A stretch of 64,000 nt of DNA from Clitopilus passeckerianus (taxonomy: Eukaryota; Basidiomycota; Agaricomycetes; Agaricales; Entolomataceae): contig CALYLX010000037.1 in NCBI GenBank assembly GCA_944990035.1, positions 1 through 64,000 of the forward strand, written 5' to 3'. The notes beneath the pieces were generated by a model. That model ran no database searches and was not told the DNA's origin. It saw nothing but the letters and a program-made list of their open reading frames with translations. Shown here in pieces: positions 36,270 to 48,638 of the stretch (position 1 is its first letter; every line of letters begins with the position of its first letter). Made by a program: the position numbers and the translations under genes.

Positions 36270-39200
36270 CTAGGTCGGTAGCCGAGTTGGATCTAGTTTG
36301 GTTGCCCAGGATTGGAGTTCCTTTGCGTTAGGGGCTGCGAGAGCATGTGAATTCGACGCCGTAAAGAGTGTGAAGGAGAACGGTTTCTGAAAGACAATCC
36401 AACGGTGAGCACCACCGAGTGTCATCTATCAAGTTGGTGACGACGTACCCCAAGTAGTAGTTCCTTGTGAGGATCGCTTTCCACGTTGACACCATTCAGA
36501 CTAATCACTCCGAGTTCCTCGAGTTCATTTGAATGGGCATACACATAGAGGTGAGGCCTAGGGGGGAAATAAGAATCCTAGCGCCTAAATGTGGAAGGAT
36601 TACATACCGCTTGAGAACGAACCACCGTCGCTCCCAGAGATCCTGACTAGCGTCAGTCAGAATCATGAGATGGCCCTTCTTGGTAGCCCCGTCGCTGGAA
36701 AAGAATAAGATGAAATGATTCGCCTCGTAAAAGAACGTGGCCTTACGGGCGAGGGACGAGCTTTGTCTCTGATATCAGCTTGAGGTCCTCCACCAAGGCT
36801 GGCTTGCTCTCCTTCGTCTTCTCGGGTTCGGAAGGATCTTGCGATAGGACGATCTATAGATGAAAGAGAGTTAGCAAACGTATGGGCAATCTGTCCTGCC
36901 TGACATACTTTTCCAGGGTGACCATGCTGCTTCTGCCAAAGGGACAAGGATTTGGACACGAGTTCTTCAGCTCTCCACTCCGCAGTGTCAACGGGCACTG
37001 GACGTATTGCCATCGTGGATATGATAGCGCGTGTGGCCTGAACATCAGCAGCACGCATCTCGGTGGAGACTAATCGTGAATAGTCTTCGACAACAGTGAT
37101 CCCTCGAGGTTTCCATGAGCCAAGCACCTCTTCGCCACGGACGTACTTCTCCGATGTATCGAGCCTCCAAAGATCTTGGGGTGACCTGGTCAAGGGGGGA
37201 GATAGCCGAACGCTGAATAGGGTGCTGGTCTTCGACAATATCTTTGTTGACCCAAAGAAAGCACGGAACTTGGATGGCGGGCTAGCATCTCGGGTGCGCA
37301 TGACAATTGCAGCATCCATGTTGAACTGGACAGGTTCGCTGCAGGTGTCCACGATGATTGCAAAGTTTAGTTGCAAAAGGACACGCTGGTTGTTGGCGGT
37401 AATTCTGTTTAGGAGGGCTGAATCGTGGACACTCGAATCCCATAGAGCAGTCGCCTCCGCAAAGCCAGTCCCATCGGGTTTGAACTCCAAAGTTTGCTCC
37501 TTGAGCAGAGGTAGATTGATGACCGCCTTGGAGGTGGATTCGTGAACACGCCCACTCGGATCAAGGAGACGAACGTTTCCTATCCGGATCTTGGTGAACT
37601 CTGTCCAGGGTAGCTGCTGACCGGAATTTGAGGACAACGATATTATAATTCTCCTCTGCAATCCTTGATGCAGCATGAATGCACCGGGATCAATGTGGCC
37701 TTGTGAAATTACTGGAACGGGGGTATATGCGCCATCTGGACCAAGCTCGCAGATCTGCAGCCATGCTACGACGTCGTGGGACTGCTCTACAATGAAGTCG
37801 TTTTCTGATCGGCGCATGGGAGGCGATGTTGTTGAGTTGCTGTCTGGACCGGATTCATCGGGCAAGGGGGACCCTGCAGGTTGGCTCTGCTTCTGCTCCC
37901 GGAGTTCGTCCCATCGTTCCAGCCGTTCAAGGTACGTTGGGCGAACTGTCGCGAAGAACTCAATTGGAGCATATCCGGTTCGGAGATGGTTCAAGACTTT
38001 CGAGCTGGCGACGATGGAGAAGCTTCGACGGAATTTTAGTTCCGATAATGAGGAATCATCCATGTCTATGGCGGTAGTTGGGAAGACCTCTTCCGAGGTT
38101 AGACTAGGGCCAAGGATTGAAGATAAGCGGACCTGTAAATGGACCGCCGAAAAATCATGCGAAGATAATCCCTTCACAGAATCCACGGTCAGGAAGAAGA
38201 TGACTTTGCTGCTCGGCAGAATTGTTCCGGGAATAGGCGAGGAAGCCCGCGTCGAGGCGTTTGAATGCTTTGCGGAGGCCAGGACGCTGACGAGCTTGAT
38301 CTCGACTCGACATGAACCTATTGCCTCAGATGTGTAACGGCAGAAAATCGGCACGGTGGATGTTGAGGAAAGGCGGCGAGCCAAAGGGGCAAGTGAGATA
38401 AGAGCGTTGCCTATGAAGGAATATTCCGGGGGTGGTGAGTCGTAGAAGGGTTCATCAGAGGAGAAATGTTGGGTATATGACGGCCGGTCGATGTATGTCG
38501 TCAAATTCCGCATGCGCTGTAGTTGCTGTTGCATCCTGTCTAGAGACCACGAATAAATTGCGTTGTGGCGATAATCTAAGATCTTCACTGCAACAGAAGG
38601 CTGGGTTTTGGATGCGAGCACGGGATCAGCAACATCCCCAAATTCATCCAACCCCGCAATGGTATCCACCGCCGAGGTTGGAGCACCCAGCGAGCCTCCT
38701 GCCGCAATCATAAAATTATATGAGACTTCTTTTCGAAGCTCCTTGCTGTGGCAGAGTCATCAGAAACAGCGGATGTAGCAGTGGCTGAATTACCGACCTA
38801 ATGACATTTGCTTCCTTGATCATTGCAGCATTCGAAAGAACAGTCTCGGCCATAGAAAAGGATCTATGAGCCCTCCACCTATCCAAAGTCTTCCGGATTA
38901 ATCGGAGTTGCTTCGCAGTGTATATCACTGGTTCGAATTCCGCTGCTTCGGCATCCACCTCCCCACGAGCCCTAGCATCAATCAATCGCTTCATCTGTAG
39001 ACGAACCAGCTTGAGTTGATGTTCCATGTGTTCCTTCTCCACTTTCAAGTCTTCGGCTTCAGCGGAGGACTCGACCATTTCTTGTAGCCGGTGTTCGAGT
39101 TCATGTTTGACATCTTTCAGCGGCCCGTCAACAAAGGGGCTGCCTTGGATGCTTGTGTCATCGGTAGCAGCATCGCTGATGCTGGGCAATGCTCGCCCAT

Positions 39201-42200
39201 CGCTCCAGACGGAGGAACTCCAGATGTCATCGGTTTGGCCGAGACTACTATCGGGTCTTGATATTGATGGCTTCGCATTGTGACCCCGCATAGTCTTGAC
39301 CTTCGTGATTTTCTCGAATAACTTATTGAGATCTTCATCAGGCAGATTGTCGAGGGTTGGATCTAAACCGAGTCGGGCGAAAGCAGCTTCACGTTTGGCA
39401 AAATTCCAATCAACGTCGCCGTCCGCTTCGTCGCCAGAAGATGCTGGAGAGTCTGGTCTCGTGGAGGTTTCTCCGTCGAGTTCTCCAGGTGTGATGCTGA
39501 TATGTAAGTTTGACCTTGCCGTTGCGCGGTCCCGCTTCTTGCGAACTTCCTCCGGGTTGTTGAAACGGAAGACATGGTGATCCCCTGAAAATCTTGTGTC
39601 AATTCAATGTACATTTCTGGTATGGGGTAACTGACCGAGAATAATGCGGTAGCCGGAGCGAAGTTTATAAGGCTAAATTATTTTAGCGAATTGAAGAATA
39701 CGGCCGTATGGATTGTACATACCTGTCCTGGCGAGATTTGCTTGCCGTTTAAGAACTGGAAAATACCAAATGAGGAAACTCGTGATATGTCCTGGTATGG
39801 CGAAATAGAACATACCGTGACACTATCAGGAAGAGTCTGTAGCACCACCTTGCCGTCCATGTTGTCAAAATAACAGTGTTCTTCCAGTATATTTTCACCG
39901 CTCAAGCGAATGGCGGCCGGCTTCTCGCTATCAAGACGACCCACCTATGGAGGAGAAAAGAAGTTCATATTGTGATAAGGATGGCACGTTGCGAGATATC
40001 CCACCATCGTTTGACCGAGCTTCAGCTGGTAGATTAAACATTCACTCATCAAAGGATCTGTGTGGCGCCAAGTTTAGCATTCAACTCATCAGGATTGTCC
40101 AAAAATATCTCACCCTCATTCTGTTAAGGGATCGGCCGAATCAGCAGTCAAATTTTAGGAAAGCAGCGTGGAAAACATACCAGATTGACAAGATGAGGCA
40201 TCTAGTAGTGCAGTATCAGTAATAGGCAGATCCTGATAGCAGTCGGAATAACGTACCTTCTTGGGTGTATGCACCCCAACATTGTTCTTCTCCACGGTGA
40301 TTCCCAGCTCCTCCAAAGCCTTCTCTCGCTCCTTCTGCACCTCCTGAGTCCTCTCCAGCTTCTGCTCCCAAGTTTCATTCAAGCTCTGCATCAATTTCTC
40401 ACTCGTTTCCATCTGCTCCTGCAGCTCTGCCTTTGTGACCGTCTTCAGGCGACCATCCTTGGTCTGATATGTAACCTTCTGCTTCTCAGGCGGAATCTTA
40501 GGATCAAATGTATCTTCACCAGTTGATCCAGCGACACGGGCTGCGCAGAGAATACAAATCAGCACATGCATACACGAAGGTAGGGAGAGAAGACAGAACT
40601 CGGGCACGTTGGAGAGAAAGCGGGGAAGGGGGTATAGGTGAAATGAAAGGCGATTTGATCGCTCACCTCTGAGCATCTCCAGCTCTTCCTTGAGTTCGCG
40701 CACAAGCTTCGCGTTTGGATCCTCGTTCACCACAGCCTTATTCTTGATCTTCTTCGCCTGATCGGCGTAACGCAGGGTACTCAGCGTTTCTTCATAATCG
40801 GCAGGTGAAATAGCAGCGATCATCGCTGTCTTTGAGTTTCCTCCCAAGCTATCTTTCAACAGCCATGTGAGCACCTACGAGCGCCCACAAAGGTCTGGTG
40901 TCAGTGTCTCGTGAGTACCCGAGGAAGGAAAAAGGACCCACGGAGTCTCGATATGGAACGAACTCCTCTGCTTTCCCCTTCTTTCCCTTCTTGCCTTCCG
41001 CCTGACTCGCCAATGCCAATGACGAGATGACCTTCCCAAGCGTCGTCAGAGACTTGTTGATGTTAGCTCCTTCTTTCAGGCGCTGCCCAGTCGCTCCCGT
41101 AGAATTCGCTCTCTCGGATCCGGCCAAGTCTACCAAGCTGTTAAAGTAGAGAAGAGAAGAAGGGATTTATAAGTATCTAGAACGCCGAGTATCTCAAACA
41201 GAGCTCAGAAGAAACTCACTTGATGCGTGACACCTTCTCGGTATCCAGATTCGTCTCTGCGTCATGCCTCTTCATGGTCAAAAGAAGTGTGAAGACGGCA
41301 TGTGAACGAGATGATCTAGTAACATTGGATTGGTTAGGGGATACCGGCCAAAAACGCAATTCGGGATAAGAAACGAACGTTTCATTCATATTGGTCGCAG
41401 CTACCGTTCTCGCTTTATTTCCCTCGTCCATGAGATTCATCATCTCCTCGTAGTTGCTCACGACCAGTTTGGACAAATCTTCGACGTAGGGTCCCAAGCT
41501 CGGATGCTCTCTGACCCTGAGGTTGCCAGAGTTCTTGGGATTCAGGAGATCCCGGACTTTCTCGTTGTAAATCTATGACCAGAGATGTGAGCGTAAGAGG
41601 GTGTGACTTAACAAGAATAGGCGAACCTCAATGTAAGATACTTCAACTTGGAAGCTTAAGCTCGGGTCTGCAGCAGCCTTGGCTTCTGTCCGGGTGAAAA
41701 GTTCCTGACAGGTAAGGGGTATAATGCCTTTGTCGGCGCCGTCTGTGGTGGGAAGTCTGTGAGTGGTTGGCTGAAATATGGACCCCAAATGTCGACATAC
41801 AGCCCATCATACTGTCTGGTTGTTAGCTTATTGATATTGAACACGCAACAAATGCTGCTCACCTATAAGATTTTCCAGAACCTATCCCAGGACATACGTC
41901 GGTTAGTGCTACCTTCGGTATGCGTGGTCATTGAGGGCGTGTGCGTACCAGTTTGTCCATCTATAGGTTTACTTCAGTTCAATGAGGGGCGAAAAGCGAA
42001 GAGGGCTAACTCACAAGCCACAATACATGCGTTGAAACCCGCGAATCCGTGATCCAACAGCTCCTTGCCCAGATCGTCGTACAGCGTCTGCTGGGAGCAA
42101 TACCCTGGTTCATCTCTCGGCCCCGCACTCCAATAACTCTTGTCAAAACTGAACGAAAGCGGTTTTCTCTCCGCCGCACGCTTCGTATCTTGCGAGGATC

Positions 42201-42410
42201 CAGTTTCTGGCGGGTCAATGGTCGTTTGGTTCCCGGACATACGAATGAGGGGTTTCGCCCCTCGCGCAAGTTCTGTTCGAGTTAAACATGAGTTAAACCG
42301 TCGAAAATTTGTGCTATCTCGCTCAAGAAGATACGAAAGGACGTACCGCGAGAATTCAGAGGCCTACACCGCACCACGACTTTAATGTTACCATCCCCCG
42401 CTTCGGCCAT
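36270..42410 (-). CDS. Kinesin-3 (Unc-104/KIF1 type) motor
   Basis: ATG 42410 starts [20 protein letters not shown]. The motor domain shows the P-loop GQTGSGKSYSMMG (split by introns near 41.87-41.95 kb), switch [12 protein letters not shown], switch [16 protein letters not shown] and the neck-proximal [20 protein letters not shown] kinesin-3 FHA domain follows ([26 protein letters not shown]), then the KIF1B-type coiled-coil region (about 39.3-38.8 kb). A large region at 38.7-36.7 kb (DUF3694-like) ends in a C-terminal PH domain: [45 protein letters not shown]. The stop is at 36270. Such motors carry vesicles and early endosomes towards microtubule plus ends; the PH domain binds the lipid cargo. 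Confidence 0.93.
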
Positions 42411-42918
42411 TGTTCTCCAGCGTTAACTCTATCCTTTGTCGCGAACGTTCGAAATCCACGCGCAAGGCGCGTCCTAGTCTAGCAATGGGGGTATCTTTGG
42501 TGAAATGAGAGGCAAACGCGAGCGTCGTGGTCGTCAGGTAGCAAGTTGATTAGAGCGAGCCTGAAGCCGCACATGGCCTCGCACAACACGCGCGCGAATG
42601 GGGTTACTGATGTTACCCGCTGCTACCCTGACAATTGCGAGGGATGGAAAAAAATCACTGGAGGTGCGTAAATTTTACAATCGTGTATCTATACAAGTAA
42701 GGATACAGTAATGGAACAACAATGCCATGCAGGTTGTCGGTAGAGCTCTATGCCATTTTCTTTTCACCTACAATCCGAATTCCAAACTATTCGCATCGGA
42801 ACCGACGAGTCCAGGGCGCCTAAAGTCCCTGCTAGTCGTGTTTCATGACCTTGGACTTTCGCAGATGATAAGGAGGTGCAAGAGCTGCCCAGTAGCATTA
42901 AATGGACGCGTCATTCGG
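42411..42918. other. Intergenic, kinesin upstream region
   Basis: This 508 bp lies between the kinesin start and the IMP3 stop; both genes run on the minus strand. It presumably holds the kinesin promoter and the IMP3 3' end. Confidence 0.4.
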
Positions 42919-43740
42919 TCATAGCAAATCGAAGTCATCGAGCTATAATGGAGTTAGTCAACGAGTCGAAATTCTAGAAGGAATGAGAGACGGACCTCAT
43001 CATTATAGGACATAATGGTTCTCTTGAGTTTGGAGGTATCAACCCATGTTACAAAGTCTTCCATGTGCCTGCAAATACGCATTCAGAATATATCCTTTCA
43101 GCAGTTTTTTCTGGAACTGGCCTAGTCACCAGAAACGCTGGATCGGTGATAGTATCCGGGCCAACTCTAACATGGCCCTGTTCAATGAATTTCGCTGCCT
43201 GACAATCCATGGGATAAGCACTTTCCGTGATTTGATACTGACGGGCTACTTACTGCACTGACGGTCTCTGCCATTTTTGACATGCACATGAACACAGCAA
43301 GCCGTCTCCGGCAGAAAGCAGCAACAGTCAGCTTGTTCTCAATGTCACTGAGCTTGGCTGCAGAGTTCAATACGCCCATATCATAGAGTTTTGAGAGCAG
43401 TTGGCCCTCCATTTTTGAACGGAATGGGTCTTGTGGAGGTAGCAAGGAGAGTCGATGTCCATATTGACGGAGGGATCCGCATAGTTTGTTATATCTATTT
43501 CAGTCAATGCATTAGCATAAACCCGCTATATCAAAGTCCTAGGATACTCACTTGTGATAGTCCTCCCTGTCCTGAAGATGGTACCTTCGCATGACTTTAA
43601 TCTCTCGAAGGTTTGCATCTTGCTTCCACTGAAAGCCCATTCTTTAGTAGAATCTCCACGAATTATTCAACAGTACTCACGTTAAGAAAGTCGACTTTCT
43701 TCAAGAGCTTCTGCTCATGATACTTGAGTTTTCTGACCAT
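42919..43740 (-). CDS. IMP3: U3 snoRNP protein IMP3
   Basis: ATG 43740 starts [20 protein letters not shown]; an intron at 43680-43629 joins to [20 protein letters not shown]. Further exons give [39 protein letters not shown] and [20 protein letters not shown]. The S4 RNA-binding region follows ([40 protein letters not shown]) and then the C-terminal [20 protein letters not shown]. The stop is at 42919. IMP3 is part of the small-subunit processome and helps U3 snoRNA pair with pre-rRNA in the nucleolus. Length (about 185 residues) and N-terminus match the family closely. Confidence 0.95.
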
Positions 43741-44393
43741 CGTCCCGCACGGCAATCAAGGTAGTGGTCGAGAGAAACCCCAAAATTTGGCTTAGCTAAG
43801 CGGTGGCGCTACACCTGGTAGCCCCATTCGATTCGCTGTCAAGAGTTGAATCCAGGCCTGGAGGCAGCCACTCGATTTGCTGAGCGAAACACGAAATGAA
43901 ATTTAGCGAGCCAAACACTTATGAATATGAATTACTCTACTGTCAGTTTTGAGTAGGTTGAAAGCTTGAGGAAACCAGAAATGCGCTTTCTGACTCTTCC
44001 GTCCGCTCCGGCGAGAAGCTTGCAGTCGAGGTGCTGTATAGTACGGTTGCATGGTGCGGCTCGTAAGCGCTCCGTCGCTCTAGCTCGGATTACCCTAGAA
44101 CGGGTAGTAAACGCCTAAGTTTCTGGCTGGTATTCCTTGAGCGAGACACGGGTGTTCAGCGTTAGCCCGGTAGACGTACTAACACATCTGGTCCATATTG
44201 CGACGGGATGAACGAAAGGAACTGACGACGAGGTTGCCAAAGTTCGCAGAGACGGACCATTCCCTGTACCAGGACTGGAGGGCGTACCAGGCTCCTTTGG
44301 CTGTTTTTACATCGCTCTTCATTTTGCCATGTTCCCATTATTGGTCCATAATATATCGACGGCGTCCAAGTCCAAGAACCCTCAGAAATAACA
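43741..44393. other. Intergenic with part of an inverted dispersed repeat
   Basis: There is no gene here. The right part (44194-44330) is one copy of the repeat listed separately. The remainder shows nothing. Confidence 0.4.
44194..44330 (-). repeat. Dispersed repeat copy A
   Basis: The reverse complement of this segment matches about 47000-47148 by eye with scattered mismatches and one insertion. The best-conserved blocks are TCTGCGAACTTTGG and CGTCAGTTCCTTTCG. The translated minus strand reads LVQGMVRLCELWQPRRQFLS, close to the frame in copy B, so the repeat may derive from an old coding element. Confidence 0.6.
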
Positions 44394-46387
44394 TTACATT
44401 CCGTAAATAGGTGTATGAGCCGGTCCAACGACTTCCCACTGCAGCGCCAAGGCAATCTTCCCCTTGGCGGGAATCGCACACATCCAATTGAACTTGCCAT
44501 CTGCACCCAAGGCACTGATGTCAAACCCTTGCTCATCCACACCCTCCCACTGAGCTACGATTCCCTCTCCAACCTTTACCGGCGGCGGAACCTTCTTTGG
44601 CTGATCGGCGACAGAGTCAGGTACGTTTAGAAGAGGGCTGATGAGCTTGACGGAGACGTTGAAGATTTCCGAGATGGGCACTTGGTCGATGAGCTTGAGT
44701 TTGTCGACGGAGGTAGTCTTGGAGTTGAATATTGTGATGCGTTGTGTCACAACGCGAGTGGAGGTCTTTGACATGAAACCGGTTTGAGTGACTTTCTTGG
44801 ATTGTGGGTGGTAGGTAATGCGAATGGTGGGGTCCAACCTGGGCAAAGGCAGAGGAATCAGCAATCGACTGGTGGCAATAAAAACAACCAGGCTTACCCA
44901 AGAGGACAATCAAAGCTTTCTTGAGGGCTTACGAGTGGCACCTTGGTCCTTGCAATGAAGCTTCCATCGACATAGATGCTTGCTTCCCCAGGAAGGAAAG
45001 TGTAGTCGGACGCATTTGTGATTTTCGCCTGGAGATGTGTCTTGGTATCGACTTTAGGAATGGCGACCCAGGACATTGCGGCATCGAGTTCCAGTTGAGC
45101 GACAGTGACGTTATGGGTAGCGCCGTCACTCGGAAGCGTGGAAAGACCAGGAACACGGAAGGTCGCATTGACTTTTCCTTTTGACGTGATAGCCACCCCA
45201 CGATGTTCCATAGCGCCACCAAGGGACTCCTCTTCGTCCTCAGAGGATACAGTTTCAAGTGACCCCGAGCGCTCCTTGATCGAACTAGAACCAAATAATG
45301 CAGTAGCGGAAAGGGAGCGCGCCCCGCCGCCTCTCCCTGTGGGCAGGCTCGACTTCTTGAGCGACTTATTGATATTGATAGTGTTGTAGCGAGCGTTGGG
45401 ATCGTATCCTGTCAGTTTCTGGACTGGAAGCACAGGGAGCGCAACACCGAATGTCGGGGCAGCTGTCTCCAAGTTCAGCTCAACATCATCCCATGACTGA
45501 GGCTTGCGTTAGTTGGAATATGATGGGAGAAGGATTGAACTAACCTCCCCAGTGTTTTGAGTGATCATAGCCTTGTAGATTAGATGGATTGGTCGCTCCT
45601 TGGTGTCCATATCAACACGAATATCGTAACCTGCCGTCCATGTTGGTCCCTTCACAGCTATTATAGATTTTAGAACAGCCTATGGCATAGGGAAACGTCT
45701 AGGTTACCGTAAATGAGTGCGATTGCAACCTCGCCTTCCGAAGCCGCAAATACGCTAATGGATGCTTTCAGCCGAAGCTTATCATCGCTCTGTGTACCTG
45801 CTATTGCCTGCCGCTCCTTCTCAATATTAGCGTCGACGCTTTTGATCTTTTCTTCCAGATCCATGGCTTTGACGTTCAGGGCCTCGCCAGCATCGTCGTA
45901 ATTCTGGATAATTGTCGCCAGTTGAGCTGAATCGGTATGTTCAACGCTGAAAGATGCGAGGTATTGCTCTAGAGCTCCAAGACCCTTCCTACATCGAGCC
46001 AAACGGTCTTCCAGAAGCTTTCTCTCTCGGAGAAGTGCGTCGACGCGGTGTTTGGCTTCCGGGTTGGAATGAATGGGCATGGTGCATATAGTCACGTCGT
46101 GAATTGTTGCAGCGCCCTGACCTTCAACTCTACGTGATAATGAACATGTTAAGAACTTGGGGACTCCGCCAAAGCAGATTAACTTACCGGATCGAGTCTT
46201 GATCAAGGGCATTGGGAAGTCCATTGATATTGATAAGATTCTGGCCCGTTTTCGCAGAGAACTTATAGAGACGTGTTATCTCTGCCCTGCCAGAGTAGAG
46301 ACTAACATTCAGGATTTTGCCGTCGTTCACGGAAACCAGATCAAGCTGGCTGGTCGGGTCGAAGATGGGAGGAAGTTCTGCTGTCAT
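44394..46387 (-). CDS. DUF4140/DUF4139 (mucoidy-inhibitor-A-like) protein
   Basis: ATG 46387 starts MTAELPPIFDPTSQLDLVSV. The N-terminal DUF4140-type unit contains YSGRAEITRLYKFSAKTGQN and GLPNALDQDSIRVEGQGAA. A coiled-coil segment follows (RKLLEDRLARCRKGLGALEQ, LEEKIKSVDANIEKERQAIA). The DUF4139 beta-rich domain follows with GPTWTAGYDIRVDMDTKERP, LIYKAMITQNTGESWDDVEL and the late TFLPGEASIYVDGSFIARTK and RVVTQRITIFNSKT, ending TPIYGM at 44394. Introns are short GT-AG. The family occurs in bacteria and fungi and has no settled function. A Ser/acidic insert (about 45.2-45.35 kb) is probably disordered. Confidence 0.85.
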
Positions 46388-48638
46388 AGCGTTCTGTGAG
46401 GTTTCCAGTGATGAGGAGTTCAGGTCCTTTTATACGGTGGAGGTGTCATGACAGGACCCTGTGCGGCGGGGGCATTGCGAGTCAGGATAGACATTGACAG
46501 CGTAATTGGGATGACAGTCGCATTAGCGAAAGCACACAGCCATCAACAGATCATCGTGTTACTGTCGCCCACTATACTGTATTGTTCAGGTTTCCCATGT
46601 CCAGGGCATCAAGCGCTGTATACTACGGTACAGCTGTCCTGACAGAGTCACGACGATGATGGCCTGGGTACAAACTCGTCAAAGAGGCTGTGCATTGAAC
46701 GCAAGGCGCTGCCTGATGCTCACGCTCAATAGTTCTGTCTCCCTAAGCCCTACTTGACATTGTCGCTTGCTGCGGCCCTGAATGTATGACATTTGCCTCC
46801 CCTCGACCTAGGTCAAGTTCTGAAGACCTGACTAGGCTTGACTATCGAATGACGATCTACAGACAGACTGACCGACGGATGTTCGGTGTGGAGGGAAGGC
46901 GGTTCAATGACGTTTGACCCCAACCTTGAAATGCATATATTCAGGCCATATCTACTTCCTCTCTCAATCCCATCCGAAGGCCCAAAAGGAGTCGCAGTTG
47001 AAGCACTGCAAAACAATTCAAGGTGCCTCATTTCGCGGTCCAATCCTGGTGCAGGGAATGGTGCATATCTGCGAACTTTGGCCACCTCTGATTGTAGGTA
47101 CTCCTCTTCGTCAGTTCCTTTCGGTCATCCTGTCGCAATATAGCATCTGATACTCAGTTGGTCGCCCGTAGGCTAACGCTGCGCACCCGAGTCTTGCTCG
47201 AAGGAACACCCATCCGTGTACGCATGGCCCTTAACCATGCCCCAGGGCAACCAGGGTAAGAGCGTAGGAGCCATTACGAGGTGCATCATACACTGAAGAA
47301 AGCCACAGCAACAACTCGCGGAGGAGTCAGAAGGCAAGAATTCCAGCTTCCTCGAGCTTCTGATCTACTCAGAACTGATAGCAGAGCTATGAGGGTCAAG
47401 GAGATTCGTTGGGTAATATCTAAGTATTGCATTTTGCCCATTGGGGAATGCGGCTGGCTTCAAACCATCCCCTGCAAAGAAGTAGACTGTAGTAAGCCAC
47501 TTATTTATTTAGATGCATCGTCGTGGAGTCCTTACAGTAATAGGATGTATACAGAAGAAAGCCGGGTCTCTCTTTCCTTAGTCCCTGAATCATGCGAGAC
47601 CGCCCTTGTGACGAGCAAAATAAGTACAGTTTGTACGGAAGTGAATTATTCTTAGAGGCGCGAGGTTGAGCGTAAGTAGTCAATATCGGTGTCAGCGTTA
47701 CATAACCGTTGGAAATGATTCCAGCGCCACCCAACATATGCGACTTCGGGTTACCTGGATCCGTTCGCTTCTTGCTTACAGTTACACGGTTGCACGACGA
47801 TCTATACATTGAACGACCGTGAGTCCGTGACAGCCATATTCTATAGGCTGGCAATACTCTTCTGTGGGATGACTAGCCTTACCACCTTGCTGGACTTCAA
47901 GTTAGGAAGTGTCTAAATCGTTAGGCTCCGCTTTTCGATACTGGGGAAAATTGCTCGAGGTTGGTTAGCCACTCGCCAAAAGTTCATTAACGCCTGTGGG
48001 GAACATAGGATAATCTTCAGCAACATCTGTCACTCATGTTGTCCGAACTGGCTAGGCTTCTGATTACTCTCAAGGATTGACTTGTTAAGACCTTGATTTG
48101 CAGACATTCACTACTCCACGTTTCAATCGTCAAGTTCGTCCATTCTGGATGCCGAGCAGGCTCGGTTTTAATCAAGGCATTAGGAAGAGTCGCTAGTGGC
48201 TCTGTTGTTCGTAACGGCAAGCCGAAATCAACGGAGAGGGCAGACTTACACTGTACTCGGCCGCTGGAAAGTTCCCAAGTTCACAGACATCGTTCGACAA
48301 TAGCGACATAAAGGTTGGGACCGTATTGCACCAAGCTGGCTTTCTCTAGACTTCGTCGTAGTTTTCCGTTATATTTCCAATGATGCGCTTCCAAAGCAGC
48401 ATCTCGAGTGAAAAGCCCAGAAAACCTTAGGCAACCTGGTACTTGGGCTTAACGTCTTCTGAAATTGAACGATAGGCTTGGGAACAGTGGCGCAAGAAGG
48501 CTGATCTCTACAGGCGCGGTGCAGTTCGCAATGACGTGGGAATATGCTGTCCTCGGTAGCTCCCGAAGATTTAAAGTTCGCAATCGCACTTTGACCTGGC
48601 TTCATACCCCATTACAACGGACCCGCTCTATCATAATG
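46388..48638. other. Gene-poor region with repeat copy B
   Basis: No confident gene is present in 2.25 kb. Short frames lack domains. One copy of the dispersed repeat lies at about 47000-47148. Confidence 0.4.
47000..47148 (+). repeat. Dispersed repeat copy B
   Basis: This copy is in opposite orientation to copy A (44194-44330). It has an extra segment of roughly 15 bp between the GGCCACCTCT and CTTCGTCAGTTCC blocks. The forward translation reads LVQGMVHICELWPP, paralleling copy A. Confidence 0.6.

Noticed and set aside
37675..38337. Plus-strand 220-codon frame
   Set aside because: Antisense shadow of the large kinesin exon.
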